38,887 nt of DNA from CAZSNH01 sp052388455 (GTDB taxonomy: Bacteria > Pseudomonadota > Alphaproteobacteria > Rhizobiales > Hyphomicrobiaceae), in assembly GCA_052388455.1 (NCBI GenBank), contig JBQTIA010000057.1:1-38887 (forward strand), written 5' to 3'. The position numbers were made by a program, and so were the translations under genes. Below, in pieces: positions 25,001 to 32,082 of this stretch. The notes under the pieces are model-generated. The model was not told where the DNA came from. It saw only the letters and a program-made list of their open reading frames with translations, and did no database searches. Position 1 is the stretch's first letter; each line of letters begins with the position of its first letter.

Positions 25001-26730
25001 CGCATGAACACTGCGTCGATTTCGTGGAACGCGGTTCGAAAGGCACGACTGGACGCGAGCGCCGTGCGACCCATGCCGGCCCACTGCGAGCCATTGCCGG
25101 AGAACACGAATACCGGCACCGCCGTCTCCCCGACGGCACGGCCGGACACGACACCCGGATGCTCCCGACCCTCGGCGATGGCGGCCAGTTGCTCCTGCAA
25201 TTCTGACGGGGAACGGGCGAGGATCGCCGATCGCTCTGCCATCAGCTCACGCTGATGCCCGACGGCCGCCGCAAGCAGCGCCGGATCGGGCGGTCCGCCA
25301 TTCTCGCAACGTTCGAGGTGCGCCCCGGCCAGGGCCGCAACGGCTGGCCGGCCGGCTCCCGAAACGACCAGGATCGGGGCTTCTGCGCCGACCTCGGCGG
25401 GGCGCTTCCGGCTGCGTTGTGCGGCGGAGGCGGTCGACGACGCGGATTTGCCCGAGGCGACGATCACGTGCGCGTTGGTTCCGCCGAAGCCGAACGAGTT
25501 GATGCCCGCCAGCCGCGGAGCGCCCTGGCGATCGAGAGGCACCTCCCCGGCCGCGACGGACAGATTGAGCTTGGCAAACGGAATATCGGGATTGGGTGTC
25601 TCGAAATGCAGCGACCGCGGCAACAGTCCATGCTCCAGAGCCAGCATCGCCTTGAGCATACCGGCCAGCCCCGAGGCCGGCTCCAGGTGGCCGATGTTGG
25701 ACTTGACCGAGCCGATCGGCAGCGGCTTCGAACGCTTCTGCCCGAGCGCGACGCCGAGCGCCTTCGCTTCCAGCGGATCACCGGCCCGCGTGCCGGTGCC
25801 ATGCGCCTCCACAAAGGCGAGCTGCTCGGGCTCGATGCCGGCTTCCCGATAGACCTGATCGAGCAGAGCGGCCTGCTGCTCGGCCGAGGGCAGCGACACG
25901 CCATGTGTGCGGCCGTCGGAATTGATCCCGGTGGCGACGATGCGACCGTGCGAGCGGGCCACCGGCATGTCGGCGGCGTCCGAGCGGGTCAGCAGCAGCA
26001 CCACGCCGCCTTCGGCCCGGACGTACCCCTGCCCGCCGGCATCGAACGGCCGGCACAGACCCTCCGGCGAGAGCATCCGCGCTTGGCTGAAGCCGATGAA
26101 GGGGAATGGCGAGGCCAGCAGACTGACCCCCAATACGACCGCCGTATCGATTTCGCCGGAGCGCAGCGCCTGCACGGCATGATGCAGCGCAACGAGAGAC
26201 GAGGAACAGGCGGTGTCGATCGTCAGGCTCGGACCACAGAAATCGAAGGCGTGGGAGATGCGGTTGGAGACCAGCGACAGGGTGTTGCCGATCATGAAAT
26301 AGGCGTCGGCCGTCGCCACGTCGAACATCCGCGTGGTGCCGTAGTCGAGGGCCGAGGCACCAGCGTACACGCCAATCGCCCGACCGGCGAGGCGCGACGC
26401 AGGAATACCGGCGTCTTCAATGGCTTCCCAGGTCAACTCCAACAGCATCCGCTGCTGAGGATCCATCTGAACGGCCTCGCGCGGCGCGATGCCGAAAACG
26501 GTTCCATCGAACTTCCAGATGCCGGGAATTGTCCCGGCGGCGAAGCTGTAGCTCTTGCCCGGGGTGCCGGGGCGGGGATCATAATAGCGGGCGACCGGAA
26601 AGCGGTCGTTCGGGATCGAGCCGATGCTGCAGCGACCGGCGGCCAGATTCTTCCAGAACTCGTGTGTCGTCGACGCGCCTGGCAAGCGACAGGCGCGACC
26701 CACGACATGAATATCTGCCGCGTCGCGCAA
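19072..26730 (-). CDS. rkpA: Giant reducing type I polyketide/fatty-acid synthase (RkpA-like)
   Basis: The 2552-residue, single-module synthase has this domain order: KS 7-430 with Cys175 (DTACSSS), His310 (EAHGTGT) and His348 (NIGH); AT about 540-830 with GHSVGE (Ser631) and YPFH in place of the usual HAFH/YASH selector; DH about 900-1190 with HRVDGHVIYP (His934) and DLDAAFH (Asp1105); a degenerate methyltransferase-like region about 1200-1545 without a clear SAM loop; an H/N/G-rich linker about 1612-1656; ER about 1805-2130 with IHGGAGGVGLA; KR about 2150-2390 with GGLGGFG, Ser2284 and Tyr2297; ACP about 2420-2505 with GLDSL (Ser2464). There is no thioesterase. This is the layout and size of RkpA of rhizobial capsule loci, and of iterative highly reducing synthases, so it likely makes a saturated acyl chain for a capsule-linked lipid. 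The start is a TTG at 26730, the only one in reach after an upstream stop. Confidence 0.93.
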   Translation of the reverse strand: MRDAADIHVVGRACRLPGASTTHEFWKNLAAGRCSIGSIPNDRFPVARYYDPRPGTPGKSYSFAAGTIPGIWKFDGTVFGIAPREAVQMDPQQRMLLELTWEAIEDAGIPASRLAGRAIGVYAGASALDYGTTRMFDVATADAYFMIGNTLSLVSNRISHAFDFCGPSLTIDTACSSSLVALHHAVQALRSGEIDTAVVLGVSLLASPFPFIGFSQARMLSPEGLCRPFDAGGQGYVRAEGGVVLLLTRSDAADMPVARSHGRIVATGINSDGRTHGVSLPSAEQQAALLDQVYREAGIEPEQLAFVEAHGTGTRAGDPLEAKALGVALGQKRSKPLPIGSVKSNIGHLEPASGLAGMLKAMLALEHGLLPRSLHFETPNPDIPFAKLNLSVAAGEVPLDRQGAPRLAGINSFGFGGTNAHVIVASGKSASSTASAAQRSRKRPAEVGAEAPILVVSGAGRPAVAALAGAHLERCENGGPPDPALLAAAVGHQRELMAERSAILARSPSELQEQLAAIAEGREHPGVVSGRAVGETAVPVFVFSGNGSQWAGMGRTALASSRAFRTAFHEIDAVFMRRADWSLEEALADPDLGERLKSTLVAQPLLLAVQVATVAGLAAAGIQPGLVVGHSVGEVAAAHVAGALTLETAVDLIIARSSCQEPVRNLGSMATLRLGEQAAREAVAESGIPGIEIAACNSRGSVTISGPRAAIVDFCRLAEANGIATRQLDLEYPFHCALVDPARVPLLASLAGLECRPTRLPFVSTVTGDVLSGDRLVPDYWWHNVRKPVRFDSAVDAAIRLGGGAFIEIGPRPVLQTYLRECLADAGGPRVTLASLSTADAKVGDPVRRTVAEAVVNGVRFDRDRVFGPAPSSVVALPAYPWQHVEYRAASTGEAFGGFGSRPVHPLLGWPSVDGDCCWRAHIDPELMPWLYDHRVDGHVIYPGTAFLETAVAAAQAWLGSSDIVVRDMDILHPMIFRDGATREVKVQISPATGAIELSSRPRLGDHDFEVHAVCRAEKAPRPEAQPLASYALDSCGATASQAAIASDAVYAAALRHGNDYGPEFRRVTQVVYAAGVSRRMRVDLDTGSASNAAGPFSIDPRDLDAAFHGLFSRPGALPADGTAPLPLVPVRCGEYVVHAPGRAVATALIDLRRDSRHALHIDIRVFDVAGQCLATLSDVRITAAALSPRASLGDVTYHEVLVPAFGSVPPAAADRSPWSPSAVAEAARTLLHADRHPATEPRLLLEAAAQRLAFDEFAVECDGGRSLDLRGDTGDARREVLLQALESTGLATATASGWTLASECRLPPAADLIRTVLAEHPDWVADCLLLLASAHGRTASTATLDHFRQSSPRRLPSAEAITVLAGQVATDLAATRPLRAAIIGADVALVRVLSRATSGSHGRLVVFEDDKRAAEQVRIETSGQPSIDVIEFPAGDAVSPLGPFDLVVSKFGLAEFGTLERYAALGRCLSSDGILLALETAPDAFQDVVFGRDETWFPSQRRAAARQRRPRGPEEWIDVLGAAGLSDAAAVALDDTTHIVVAGPPPSNVAGPAVVASANAPSQSPSHAVVIEIAALRGAVDAPVVAQLTAALQKLGRSDARSSVASPAVVSGRGTNGKSGLNGHHSSHGNHNGVRNGNGSGEPHAANGHAMAGSGAAKPVEIVMFCGPIAGAAASGIELTSVFVDSLAERIHAIAASLTRDASLASRLWVVAAEDGDPTALAATRAVIRTAANEYPETDIRFVEFVGNGSDAGAIDRLALIIDEAGPDRDLVVGPTSVAARRMRQGLAPMPRRAGHDSDAKGHKAVLLHGRRRSLQSLHWQRHPQPQPAPGEVSIEVAATGLNFRDVMWALGLLPEEALEDGFSGPTIGFECSGRVAAVGEGVTDLAPGDPVIAMAGQAFASHVTTSRRAVTRLPQSIDLEAAATIPVAYLTAHYALDRLARLAESEWVLIHGGAGGVGLAAIEIARAKGARIIATAGSDEKRDLLRLLGVQHVLSSRSLEFAVEVQRLTGGVDVVLNSLSGEAMEASFGLLKPFGRFLELGKRDFYANSRLGLRPFRRNVSYFGIDADQLLAQQPELAKALMDELMAKFADGSYRPLPHRRFRHDDIEDAFRLMQQSGHVGKIIVTPPPVSAVGEGPGAEGFRAAPDGAHIVVGGLGGFGLRTAVWLADQGARHLVLMGRSGRVVDADTGIVSSLRGRGVGVEIVAADVTDRVALSTALDAVRAIRPIRGIVQAAAVLEDAIIAKLDRAALGRVLAPKVTGAELLDELTSGDPLDYFLLYSSVTTAIGNPGQAAYVAANGYLEGVAERRRASGRPALAVRWGAIADAGMLARDTRTADTIARRAGATGLTARHALDLLSEVLARPEAGDTAVVTIAPMSWGDARSRLALLRTPLFADLATAMADPAGVAERIDLAAAIAGLDDGAAADAIAGHLTNELAAILRMPAADVDRQRPLVDLGLDSLMAVELRLAASRKLGIEIPLSALADGLSIASIAAKVVGSFRTEARAPECLSLEKDLAKIHLAETLDTEQIEILKRKFEHRDSAGEQVI
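21770..21895 (-). other. Low-complexity His/Asn/Gly linker inside the synthase
   Basis: Residues about 1612-1656 of the RkpA-like protein are almost entirely Gly, Asn, His and Ser. They separate the degenerate methyltransferase-like region from the reducing half (ER-KR-ACP). It looks like a flexible tether between two structural halves. Confidence 0.6.
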
Positions 26731-26885
26731 ACCTGCTAACCCCCGTAATTCCCCAAATCAAATGCCGCCGAACGCCGCCACGCCCTGACCGCCTACTTTC
26801 ATCCTTTGCAGAAATGACCAGCCAAGCCAAGTCGGCTGATCCGAATGTCCGTCCAAGGTCGAATTATCCGAACAAGACGCAATTC

Positions 26886-26902
26886 TCTCATTTATCCTGA
26901 GA
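26886..26902. promoter_or_regulatory. Inverted repeat, possible operator
   Basis: TCTCATTTATCCTGAGA has five-base arms around a seven-base centre and sits midway between the two divergent genes. Position suits a shared regulator site. The arms are short, so chance is not excluded. Confidence 0.22.
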
Positions 26903-27006
26903 AAACGCGCCACCTGAGGCCCTAACGGGCACGACGACGCGCGTGGCAGAATAGTCACAATTACTAGACGACCTGTTGGTTCCGTAGCCCGCCGGTCGCG
27001 GAACGA

Positions 27007-27035
27007 TTGTTCAGTTGCTCCGGCTTTGCTATCCA
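27007..27035 (+). promoter_or_regulatory. Weak candidate promoter for the export lipoprotein gene
   Basis: TTGTTC at 27007-27012 and TATCCA at 27030-27035 are separated by 17 bases. Each matches three of six consensus positions. The predicted start would leave an untranslated leader of about 65 bases. Confidence 0.25.
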
Positions 27036-27105
27036 AGGGGGTGGGGCAGCGCAGGCGTCGATTCTGAGCAAGAATTGACTTTGTGCTGATAACGGTAGGG
27101 AACAT

Positions 27106-28281
27106 ATGCGTTTTTCCGCGTACCATTTCAAATGCATGCGGTTTTTCCTTCCGTCTGCGGCGGCGGTGATGCTGGCCGCATGCGCCTCGATTCCGGCCGC
27201 CGGCCCGACCTCTGAACAAATCGAATCCGCCACTTCCGTCGGCACGGAAAGCCGCAGCGACGCTGACAAGCACTACGTGGTCGTCGATCTGAATAACGAC
27301 GTCGTTCGGGTTCTGTCCGGATTCCACCCCGACGGCCTGCGCTCCTTCTCGGCGACAAAAGCCAGCCTGCCAAAATCGCGCATTGGCGTTGGCGACATTC
27401 TGGCGGTCCAGATCTGGGAAGCGGGCGAAGGTGGCCTGTTCTCGAGCGCCGCCGGCAAGAGCGTCAGCATCCCGTCGATCGTGGTCGACCGCTCGGGCAA
27501 GATCTCACTTCCGTACGCCGGCGAGATTCCGGTCGTCGATGCGACCCCTCGACAAGTTCAAGACCTGATCATCAAAGGGCTCTCAGACCGTGCCATCCAG
27601 CCCCAGGCGATTGTCAACATCGTAAAAAATGAGAGCAACACCGTCATTCTCAACGGTGACGTGACAAAGCCCGGCCGCTATCCTCTTTCCATCAAAGGCG
27701 ACCGCCTGCTCGATCTCGTCGCCGATGCCGGTGGCGCCAAGACGCCGGCCAGCGAAACCTATGTCACCTTCATCCGCGGAAACCGGCGCGGCAGCCAGCT
27801 GTTGCAGGCGGTCGTCGAGAGCGAAAATGAAAACGTCTGGATTCAGGCGGGCGACCAGATCTATCTCAATCACGAGCCGCGCCGCTACTCGGTGTTCGGC
27901 GCGATCGCCAAGCCGGGCGTCTATCCCTTCGGCTCGATGCAGGTCAATCTGCTCGAAGGCGTAGCGGCAGCGGGCGGCCTGATCGACGAGCGGGCCGATG
28001 GGACCGGGCTCTTCGTATTCCGTCATGAACCGCGCCATGTCGTGGATGCCGTCGCGCCCGGACATCACGGACCGGATGGCTCCGTGATCCCTGTTGTCTA
28101 TCGCATCAACATGCGCGAGCCGGCAGCGTATTTCTACGCCAAGGCCATGGTGCTGCAGGACAAGGACGTCCTCTACGTCGCCAACGCCCGCTCGGTCGAA
28201 ATCGGCAAGGTTCTGAGCCTCATTCAGCTTGGGACGAGAACCGTAGGCAACGTCATACCCTACGGCCGTCTGGCGGATTGA
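27106..28281 (+). CDS. rkpU: Outer-membrane polysaccharide export lipoprotein (Wza/KpsD/RkpU-type)
   Basis: The 391-residue protein is an OPX-family member that forms the periplasm-to-surface conduit for capsule. The N-terminus carries a lipoprotein signal with lipobox LAAC, Cys26 being the lipidated residue. RIGVGDILAVQIWEAGEGG starts the poly_export domain near residue 92, followed by PYAGEIPVVDATPRQVQDLI and then SLBB-like repeats with VILNGDVTKPGRYPL, AGDQIYLNHEPRRYSVFGAIAKPGVYPFG and LLEGVAAAGGLID. The start at 27106 has TAGGGA just upstream; a second ATG at 27136 lacks one. It is divergent from the RkpA-like gene and converges with the exporter operon, so the export machine is split over two transcripts. 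Naming as rkpU follows the rhizobial cluster. Confidence 0.9.
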   Translation: MRFSAYHFKCMRFFLPSAAAVMLAACASIPAAGPTSEQIESATSVGTESRSDADKHYVVVDLNNDVVRVLSGFHPDGLRSFSATKASLPKSRIGVGDILAVQIWEAGEGGLFSSAAGKSVSIPSIVVDRSGKISLPYAGEIPVVDATPRQVQDLIIKGLSDRAIQPQAIVNIVKNESNTVILNGDVTKPGRYPLSIKGDRLLDLVADAGGAKTPASETYVTFIRGNRRGSQLLQAVVESENENVWIQAGDQIYLNHEPRRYSVFGAIAKPGVYPFGSMQVNLLEGVAAAGGLIDERADGTGLFVFRHEPRHVVDAVAPGHHGPDGSVIPVVYRINMREPAAYFYAKAMVLQDKDVLYVANARSVEIGKVLSLIQLGTRTVGNVIPYGRLAD

Positions 28282-28405
28282 GTGTCGAACACCTGAAGTC
28301 GCAGCGCAATTCCCTGCGCCATTGCCACTGCGTTCGCTCGGCTTATTTCGGCTGAGGCGGCGACCCAACAGCCTCGGGCCGACCCTCTGCAGCCAACCGA
28401 GTGTC

Positions 28406-29221
28406 TCAGCGCGGATCGTCAGCGACGTGAAACCGCAGCGAACGACCGGTCATCGCGCGCCAGCGCCACGGCAACAGCCGACCGGCCAGAATGAGCCCAT
28501 GCAGCCGGCGCGGAAACGCGATGTGCGATTGTCCGCGCTCGACGCGCTTCTTGATGATCGCCGCCGCCCGCTCCGGCGACATCAGCAACGGAAGCTGACC
28601 GACATGTCGGTCAGTCTGCGACGTCTTGATGTTGCCCGGAAAGACGATCGAGACCGAAACTCCCTCCGGCGCCAGCAACTCGCGCATGGCCTCGCCGTAG
28701 GCGGCAAGCCCGGCCTTCGAAGCGCTGTAAGCAGGCGCATCGGCCAGGGGATGCAGCGCGGCCAGTGACGACACCAGAACGATACGTCCGCGCCGCCGCC
28801 GTCGCATGGCCGGCAAAGCCGCGTCGACCACCGTGACGGCTCCGGCAAGGTTGGTGCGCAGCTGCTCGAGCGCTCCGCTCAGCGACTCGAGACGACCGTC
28901 GGCGCCATTTCCGGAAAACATGCCGGCGTTGACGATCAGCGTCCCGAGCGCATGCCGCCGCTCGATGCCGTCAATCCAGGCTTTCGCAGCGGCCGTGTCC
29001 GCGACGTCGAAGCACGCGAGCGACACCGACGCGCCGCGCCGTGCGCAATCTCCGCCGACCACATCCAGCAGAGCCCGGTTGCTGCGTGCAGCAAGCGCCA
29101 GATGGGTGCCGTCACCGGCGTAGGCTCGCGCAAGGGCTGCTCCGAGACCACGGCTTGCGCCGGTGATGGCGATCGCTTCGGCTGGTCCGTCGTCGGATGC
29201 GCCTCGACCCTCAGAGCGCAT
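28406..29221 (-). CDS. rkpH: Short-chain dehydrogenase/reductase (RkpH-like)
   Basis: The ATG at 29221 gives 271 residues and overlaps the end of the kpsE-like gene by 11 bases; an ATG seven codons upstream is possible. Classical SDR motifs are ITGASRGLGAAL (cofactor loop, about residues 19-30), VNAG at 97-100, VSS at 150-152, and YSASK with Tyr165 and Lys169, then PGNIKT. The basic C-terminus with LHGLILAGRLLPWRWR is hydrophobic enough to touch the membrane. In rhizobial clusters an SDR (RkpH) accompanies the synthase and AOS. Here it closes the exporter operon instead. I infer reduction of a 3-keto group on the AOS product, like 3-ketosphinganine reductase, but the substrate is not shown by sequence. 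General SDR assignment is secure; the rkpH name is context-based. Confidence 0.85.
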   Translation of the reverse strand: MRSEGRGASDDGPAEAIAITGASRGLGAALARAYAGDGTHLALAARSNRALLDVVGGDCARRGASVSLACFDVADTAAAKAWIDGIERRHALGTLIVNAGMFSGNGADGRLESLSGALEQLRTNLAGAVTVVDAALPAMRRRRRGRIVLVSSLAALHPLADAPAYSASKAGLAAYGEAMRELLAPEGVSVSIVFPGNIKTSQTDRHVGQLPLLMSPERAAAIIKKRVERGQSHIAFPRRLHGLILAGRLLPWRWRAMTGRSLRFHVADDPR

Positions 29222-30545
29222 GGTCACGGACGGCATAGGCAATGAGCACGCCGAGCGCCCACAGCATCGCCGTAATGGCGAGCACCGTCAGTGTCCCGGA
29301 TATGCGGCGCGGATAAAGGGCCTCCTGCGGCAGCGTCGGACGCACGAACGCGGCCACGTATCGCTGCTGCCGGTCGGCTTCGATACGGGCCCGCTCCAGC
29401 GACGACAGCGCCGAGACGTAAGCCTTCTCCGAGAACTCGCGATCGACGACCAGCTCCTCGTAGTTGGCGACGAGACCGCCGAGCGACTGCTCACCTGCAG
29501 CGTTGCCCTTGCTGCCGAGCTTGGCGCGCTCCTCTTCCACCTGCCTCTCGAGCGCCGCGATCTCTCCCTTCAACACCGTCACGCTCGGAGCGGTATCGCC
29601 CATGAAGGCCCTGAGGCTCGACATTTTTGTCCGAGCGGTGCTGAGATCCTGCTCCAGCTTGGCCAGCACCACGTAGCGGGCTTCGACCTGCTTGACCGGA
29701 TCGAACTCGTCCTTGGTATCGCGAAATGCCCTAAGCGCCGTTCGATTGGCTTTGAGCTGGTCCTCGACCCGCTTCAGATCGACTTGCGCGCTCTTCACCG
29801 CGTCGCTGCGGGCGCGGGTCGATAGATCGTTGATCAGCGCCTCGTTGAGTTCGAGGATGGCGGTGGCCACGGCCTGGGCATCCTCAGCAGTGAACGCGCG
29901 CACTTCGATCGTCACGATCTGTGACGTGTTGTCGAAATGCGCGGTAACCATTTTGCGCCAGTACTCGACGACCTCCTCTGACGTCACCGCCGGATCGAGC
30001 TTGGAGAAATAATCGGCCTGCTCGCGGCTGTAGATGCGGCGCAAGCCGACCTTGGACTCGAGCTTGTCGACGATCTCGCGGCTTTGGATGTAGTCGATGA
30101 CGATGTAGGAATCCGTCGTGGTGGAACCGGGCGAGCCCAAACCGGAGAAGATGCCGAGCGCATCGGTGGGCGAGCCCGAGCTCGAATTGCTGCGGACCGC
30201 GAACTTGACTTCGACGGCATACTGATCGGAGGCGATCAGGCCGTAGAAGATTGCGGCGAGCAGCGTCGGCAGCGCGATGAAAATGGCGGCCGACCAGCCG
30301 AGCAGGGTGCGCCGCTGTTCGCGCGAGCGGCCCACTGGAACTGCGCCAGCATCGAAGGTCTGGCGGACGCGGGCTGTCGGCGGTCCGGCCGGTGTGATGG
30401 GGTTGGGACCGGCAAGGGGCATCGACAGAGGCGACATCAGCGTCGCCGCATTGTTGGCCGCCGCCTCGCGCAGCATCTGTCGCCTTCGCCGGCGGTCCGG
30501 CCGGGCGCGGCGCTGCTGAATGTCATCGTTGCTGTCGTCTAGCAT
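29211..30545 (-). CDS. kpsE: Capsule export inner-membrane/periplasmic adaptor protein (KpsE/RkpR-type)
   Basis: The 444-residue protein is a polysaccharide co-polymerase-like adaptor that links the KpsMT transporter to the outer-membrane lipoprotein. A first membrane segment (LLGWSAAIFIALPTLLAAIF) is near residue 83-102, followed by the FxV-rich SDQYAVEVKFAVRS strand, SYIVIDYIQSREIVDKLE and a long periplasmic coiled coil (about 250-390). A second membrane helix (LTVLAITAMLWALGVLIAYAV) is close to the C-terminus, preceded by PEALYPRR-like PQEALYPRRISG. The cytoplasmic N-terminus is unusually long, about 80 residues, and arginine-rich early on (RRRRRQ). The gene lies 59 bases after kpsT and overlaps the SDR gene by 11 bases. 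In rhizobia the same protein is RkpR. Confidence 0.9.
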   Translation of the reverse strand: MLDDSNDDIQQRRARPDRRRRRQMLREAAANNAATLMSPLSMPLAGPNPITPAGPPTARVRQTFDAGAVPVGRSREQRRTLLGWSAAIFIALPTLLAAIFYGLIASDQYAVEVKFAVRSNSSSGSPTDALGIFSGLGSPGSTTTDSYIVIDYIQSREIVDKLESKVGLRRIYSREQADYFSKLDPAVTSEEVVEYWRKMVTAHFDNTSQIVTIEVRAFTAEDAQAVATAILELNEALINDLSTRARSDAVKSAQVDLKRVEDQLKANRTALRAFRDTKDEFDPVKQVEARYVVLAKLEQDLSTARTKMSSLRAFMGDTAPSVTVLKGEIAALERQVEEERAKLGSKGNAAGEQSLGGLVANYEELVVDREFSEKAYVSALSSLERARIEADRQQRYVAAFVRPTLPQEALYPRRISGTLTVLAITAMLWALGVLIAYAVRDHAL

Positions 30546-30604
30546 GCCTCTGACCCGTTCCTGCTCGGTGGGTTGTGGACCGCGGCGCTACCGCCGCATC
30601 GGCC

Positions 30605-31267
30605 TTACGCGGCGACCTCGCCCGAGATCTGGCGATACCTTTCGATGGCTTCCTCTAGGCTGTCGAACAGCGAAAGGCTGCCGTTCTCCAGGACGCCGCC
30701 TATCTGACAATAATCGCGGATGGTGCGCATGGAATGCGAGACCATGATGATCGACGAATGGGTGAGTCGGTTGCGGAACGTCTCGAGACACTTGCGCCGG
30801 AAGCGCTGATCTCCAACCGCCGTGATTTCATCGACGAGATACCAGTCGAACGCGATGGCCATGCTGACGCCGAAGGCGAAACGCGCGCGCATGCCCGACG
30901 AATAGGACGCAACCGGCATCATATAGAACGAGCCGAGTTCCGAAAACTCTTCGACGAACGCCGACACGCGCTCCGTATCCTCGCCGAAAATCCGGGCGAT
31001 GAACCTGACGTTTTCAGCGCCCGACAAAGTGCCGTTGAAGGCGCCGCTGAACCCAAGAGGCCAGGAAATACGGCCCTGCCGACGGATGGAACCTGAATCC
31101 GCCGTAACGGAACCTGCGATGAGCCGAAGCAGCGTCGACTTGCCGGCGCCGTTCGGCCCCAGAATGCCGATATTCCGCTTCGGAAGCACCGCCGAGAAAT
31201 CGCGCAGCACGTATTTGCGCGAGTCTCGGATGCGATAGGACTTGGTGACGTTCTCGAAGGCGATCAT
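30605..31267 (-). CDS. kpsT: Capsule ABC exporter ATP-binding protein (KpsT/RkpS-type)
   Basis: This 220-residue ATPase has the Walker A LGPNGAGKST at about residues 36-45, the Q-loop-region RISWPLGFSGAFNGTLSGAENV, signature YSSGMRARFAFG typical of polysaccharide exporters in place of LSGGQ, Walker B DWYLVDEITAVGD and the switch histidine in MVSHS. It energises export through KpsM. The start at ATG 31267 gives MIAFENVTKSYR, the usual KpsT beginning; its ATG overlaps the kpsM stop by four bases (ATGA), so they are coupled. The longer upstream reading overlaps kpsM and is not family-like. It lacks the C-terminal carbohydrate-binding extension of Wzt, which fits Kps-type capsule rather than O-antigen export. 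Confidence 0.93.
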   Translation of the reverse strand: MIAFENVTKSYRIRDSRKYVLRDFSAVLPKRNIGILGPNGAGKSTLLRLIAGSVTADSGSIRRQGRISWPLGFSGAFNGTLSGAENVRFIARIFGEDTERVSAFVEEFSELGSFYMMPVASYSSGMRARFAFGVSMAIAFDWYLVDEITAVGDQRFRRKCLETFRNRLTHSSIIMVSHSMRTIRDYCQIGGVLENGSLSLFDSLEEAIERYRQISGEVAA

Positions 31268-32082
31268 TCGGAGCGTATCCTCCGTATGCGCTCGACCGCG
31301 AGGCCGAGCAGGCACAGCACGACGCCGGTGGTGAGCAGGTAATAGGGATCAGCGACGCTGCTGCGATAGCCGAAGTAGTATCCGAGCCGGAAAATCTCGA
31401 TGCCTTGCAGGGTCGGAAGGTACGCCAGGATTTCGCGGACGTGCTGCGGCATGAACTCGGGGACGTAGAACACGCCGCTGATGATCAGCAGCGGACGCGA
31501 GAGGATGTCGTAGACGCTGCGCCATGAGGGATAGGCGCTGGCAGCGATGGCATTGATACAGCCGATACCGAAACCGTTGAGGGCCAGACCCAGGCAGCTC
31601 AGTCCGATGTAGCTCATGTCGTGGGGCAACGGCACGTCGCGAAGCATGACGAGTCCGGTGAAAATCAGGATCATGACGAAGAGTATCGTCGCCACTTCGA
31701 GCGCCGCCCTGGCGAGCAGGGCATCCAGCGGCTTGATGATCGGAATGGCCATCAGCCCCTTGTTCGCATCGAGCGCACCAGAGAGCGTCTTCGCCAGCGC
31801 GTTGAAGAGTGTGAACGGCAACACCCCGGTGGCGAAGAACAGCATCATGTCTGACCCGAACGGCGGATGCCGGCTCAGGGCGCCGAAGATCAAGGATAGA
31901 ATGATCACTTGGCCAAGCGGCTCGGCGATCGCCCAGAAATAGCCGAGCTGCGACTTGCCGAAACGTGTGCGGGTTTCGCGCAGCACCATGGCACCGACGA
32001 CGCGAAGCTGCGGCTTCAGCCCGTCGTTGACCCAGGCCCCTACAGGCCCCGTCGCCAAACCTTGGAGACCAGCCATCGGCAT
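31264..32082 (-). CDS. kpsM: Capsule ABC exporter permease (KpsM/RkpT-type)
   Basis: The 272-residue membrane protein is an ABC-2-type polysaccharide permease. It has the cytoplasmic amphipathic start MVLRETRTRFGKSQLGYFWAIAEPLGQV (shown in two parts: MVLRETRTRFGKS and LGYFWAIAEP), then six predicted membrane helices, and the conserved ISGVFYVPEFMP loop followed by LPTLQGIEIFRLGYYFGY before the final helix. It passes the finished, linker-bearing glycan across the inner membrane with KpsT. It is the first gene of the operon kpsM-kpsT-kpsE-SDR. Two ATGs are possible, at 32082 and 32076; the second is better spaced from an AAGAGAG sequence. Downstream coupling with kpsT is by an ATGA overlap. Confidence 0.92.
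   Translation of the reverse strand: MPMAGLQGLATGPVGAWVNDGLKPQLRVVGAMVLRETRTRFGKSQLGYFWAIAEPLGQVIILSLIFGALSRHPPFGSDMMLFFATGVLPFTLFNALAKTLSGALDANKGLMAIPIIKPLDALLARAALEVATILFVMILIFTGLVMLRDVPLPHDMSYIGLSCLGLALNGFGIGCINAIAASAYPSWRSVYDILSRPLLIISGVFYVPEFMPQHVREILAYLPTLQGIEIFRLGYYFGYRSSVADPYYLLTTGVVLCLLGLAVERIRRIRSE

Larger units (their letters stand above)
26731..27105. other. Divergent intergenic region between rkpA-like and export lipoprotein genes
   Basis: These 375 bases separate two divergent capsule genes and probably hold both promoters. It is less GC-rich than the flanks. Features seen are a short inverted repeat TCTCA-7-TGAGA at 26886-26902 and a weak -35/-10 pair toward the lipoprotein gene. 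No ORF with family likeness occurs here. Confidence 0.5.

Noticed and set aside
19102..26739. Very long plus-strand open frames (888, 622, 503 and 494 codons) opposite the synthase gene
   Set aside because: They are antisense to a gene with every KS-AT-DH-ER-KR-ACP motif in order; high GC content suppresses stop codons in the mirrored frame. Their products have no domain-like motifs.
28282..28405. Bidirectional terminator between the export lipoprotein and SDR genes
   Set aside because: Only a five-base GCGCA/TGCGC stem and a mismatched CTCGGC/GCTGAG stem are visible, neither followed by a T-run.
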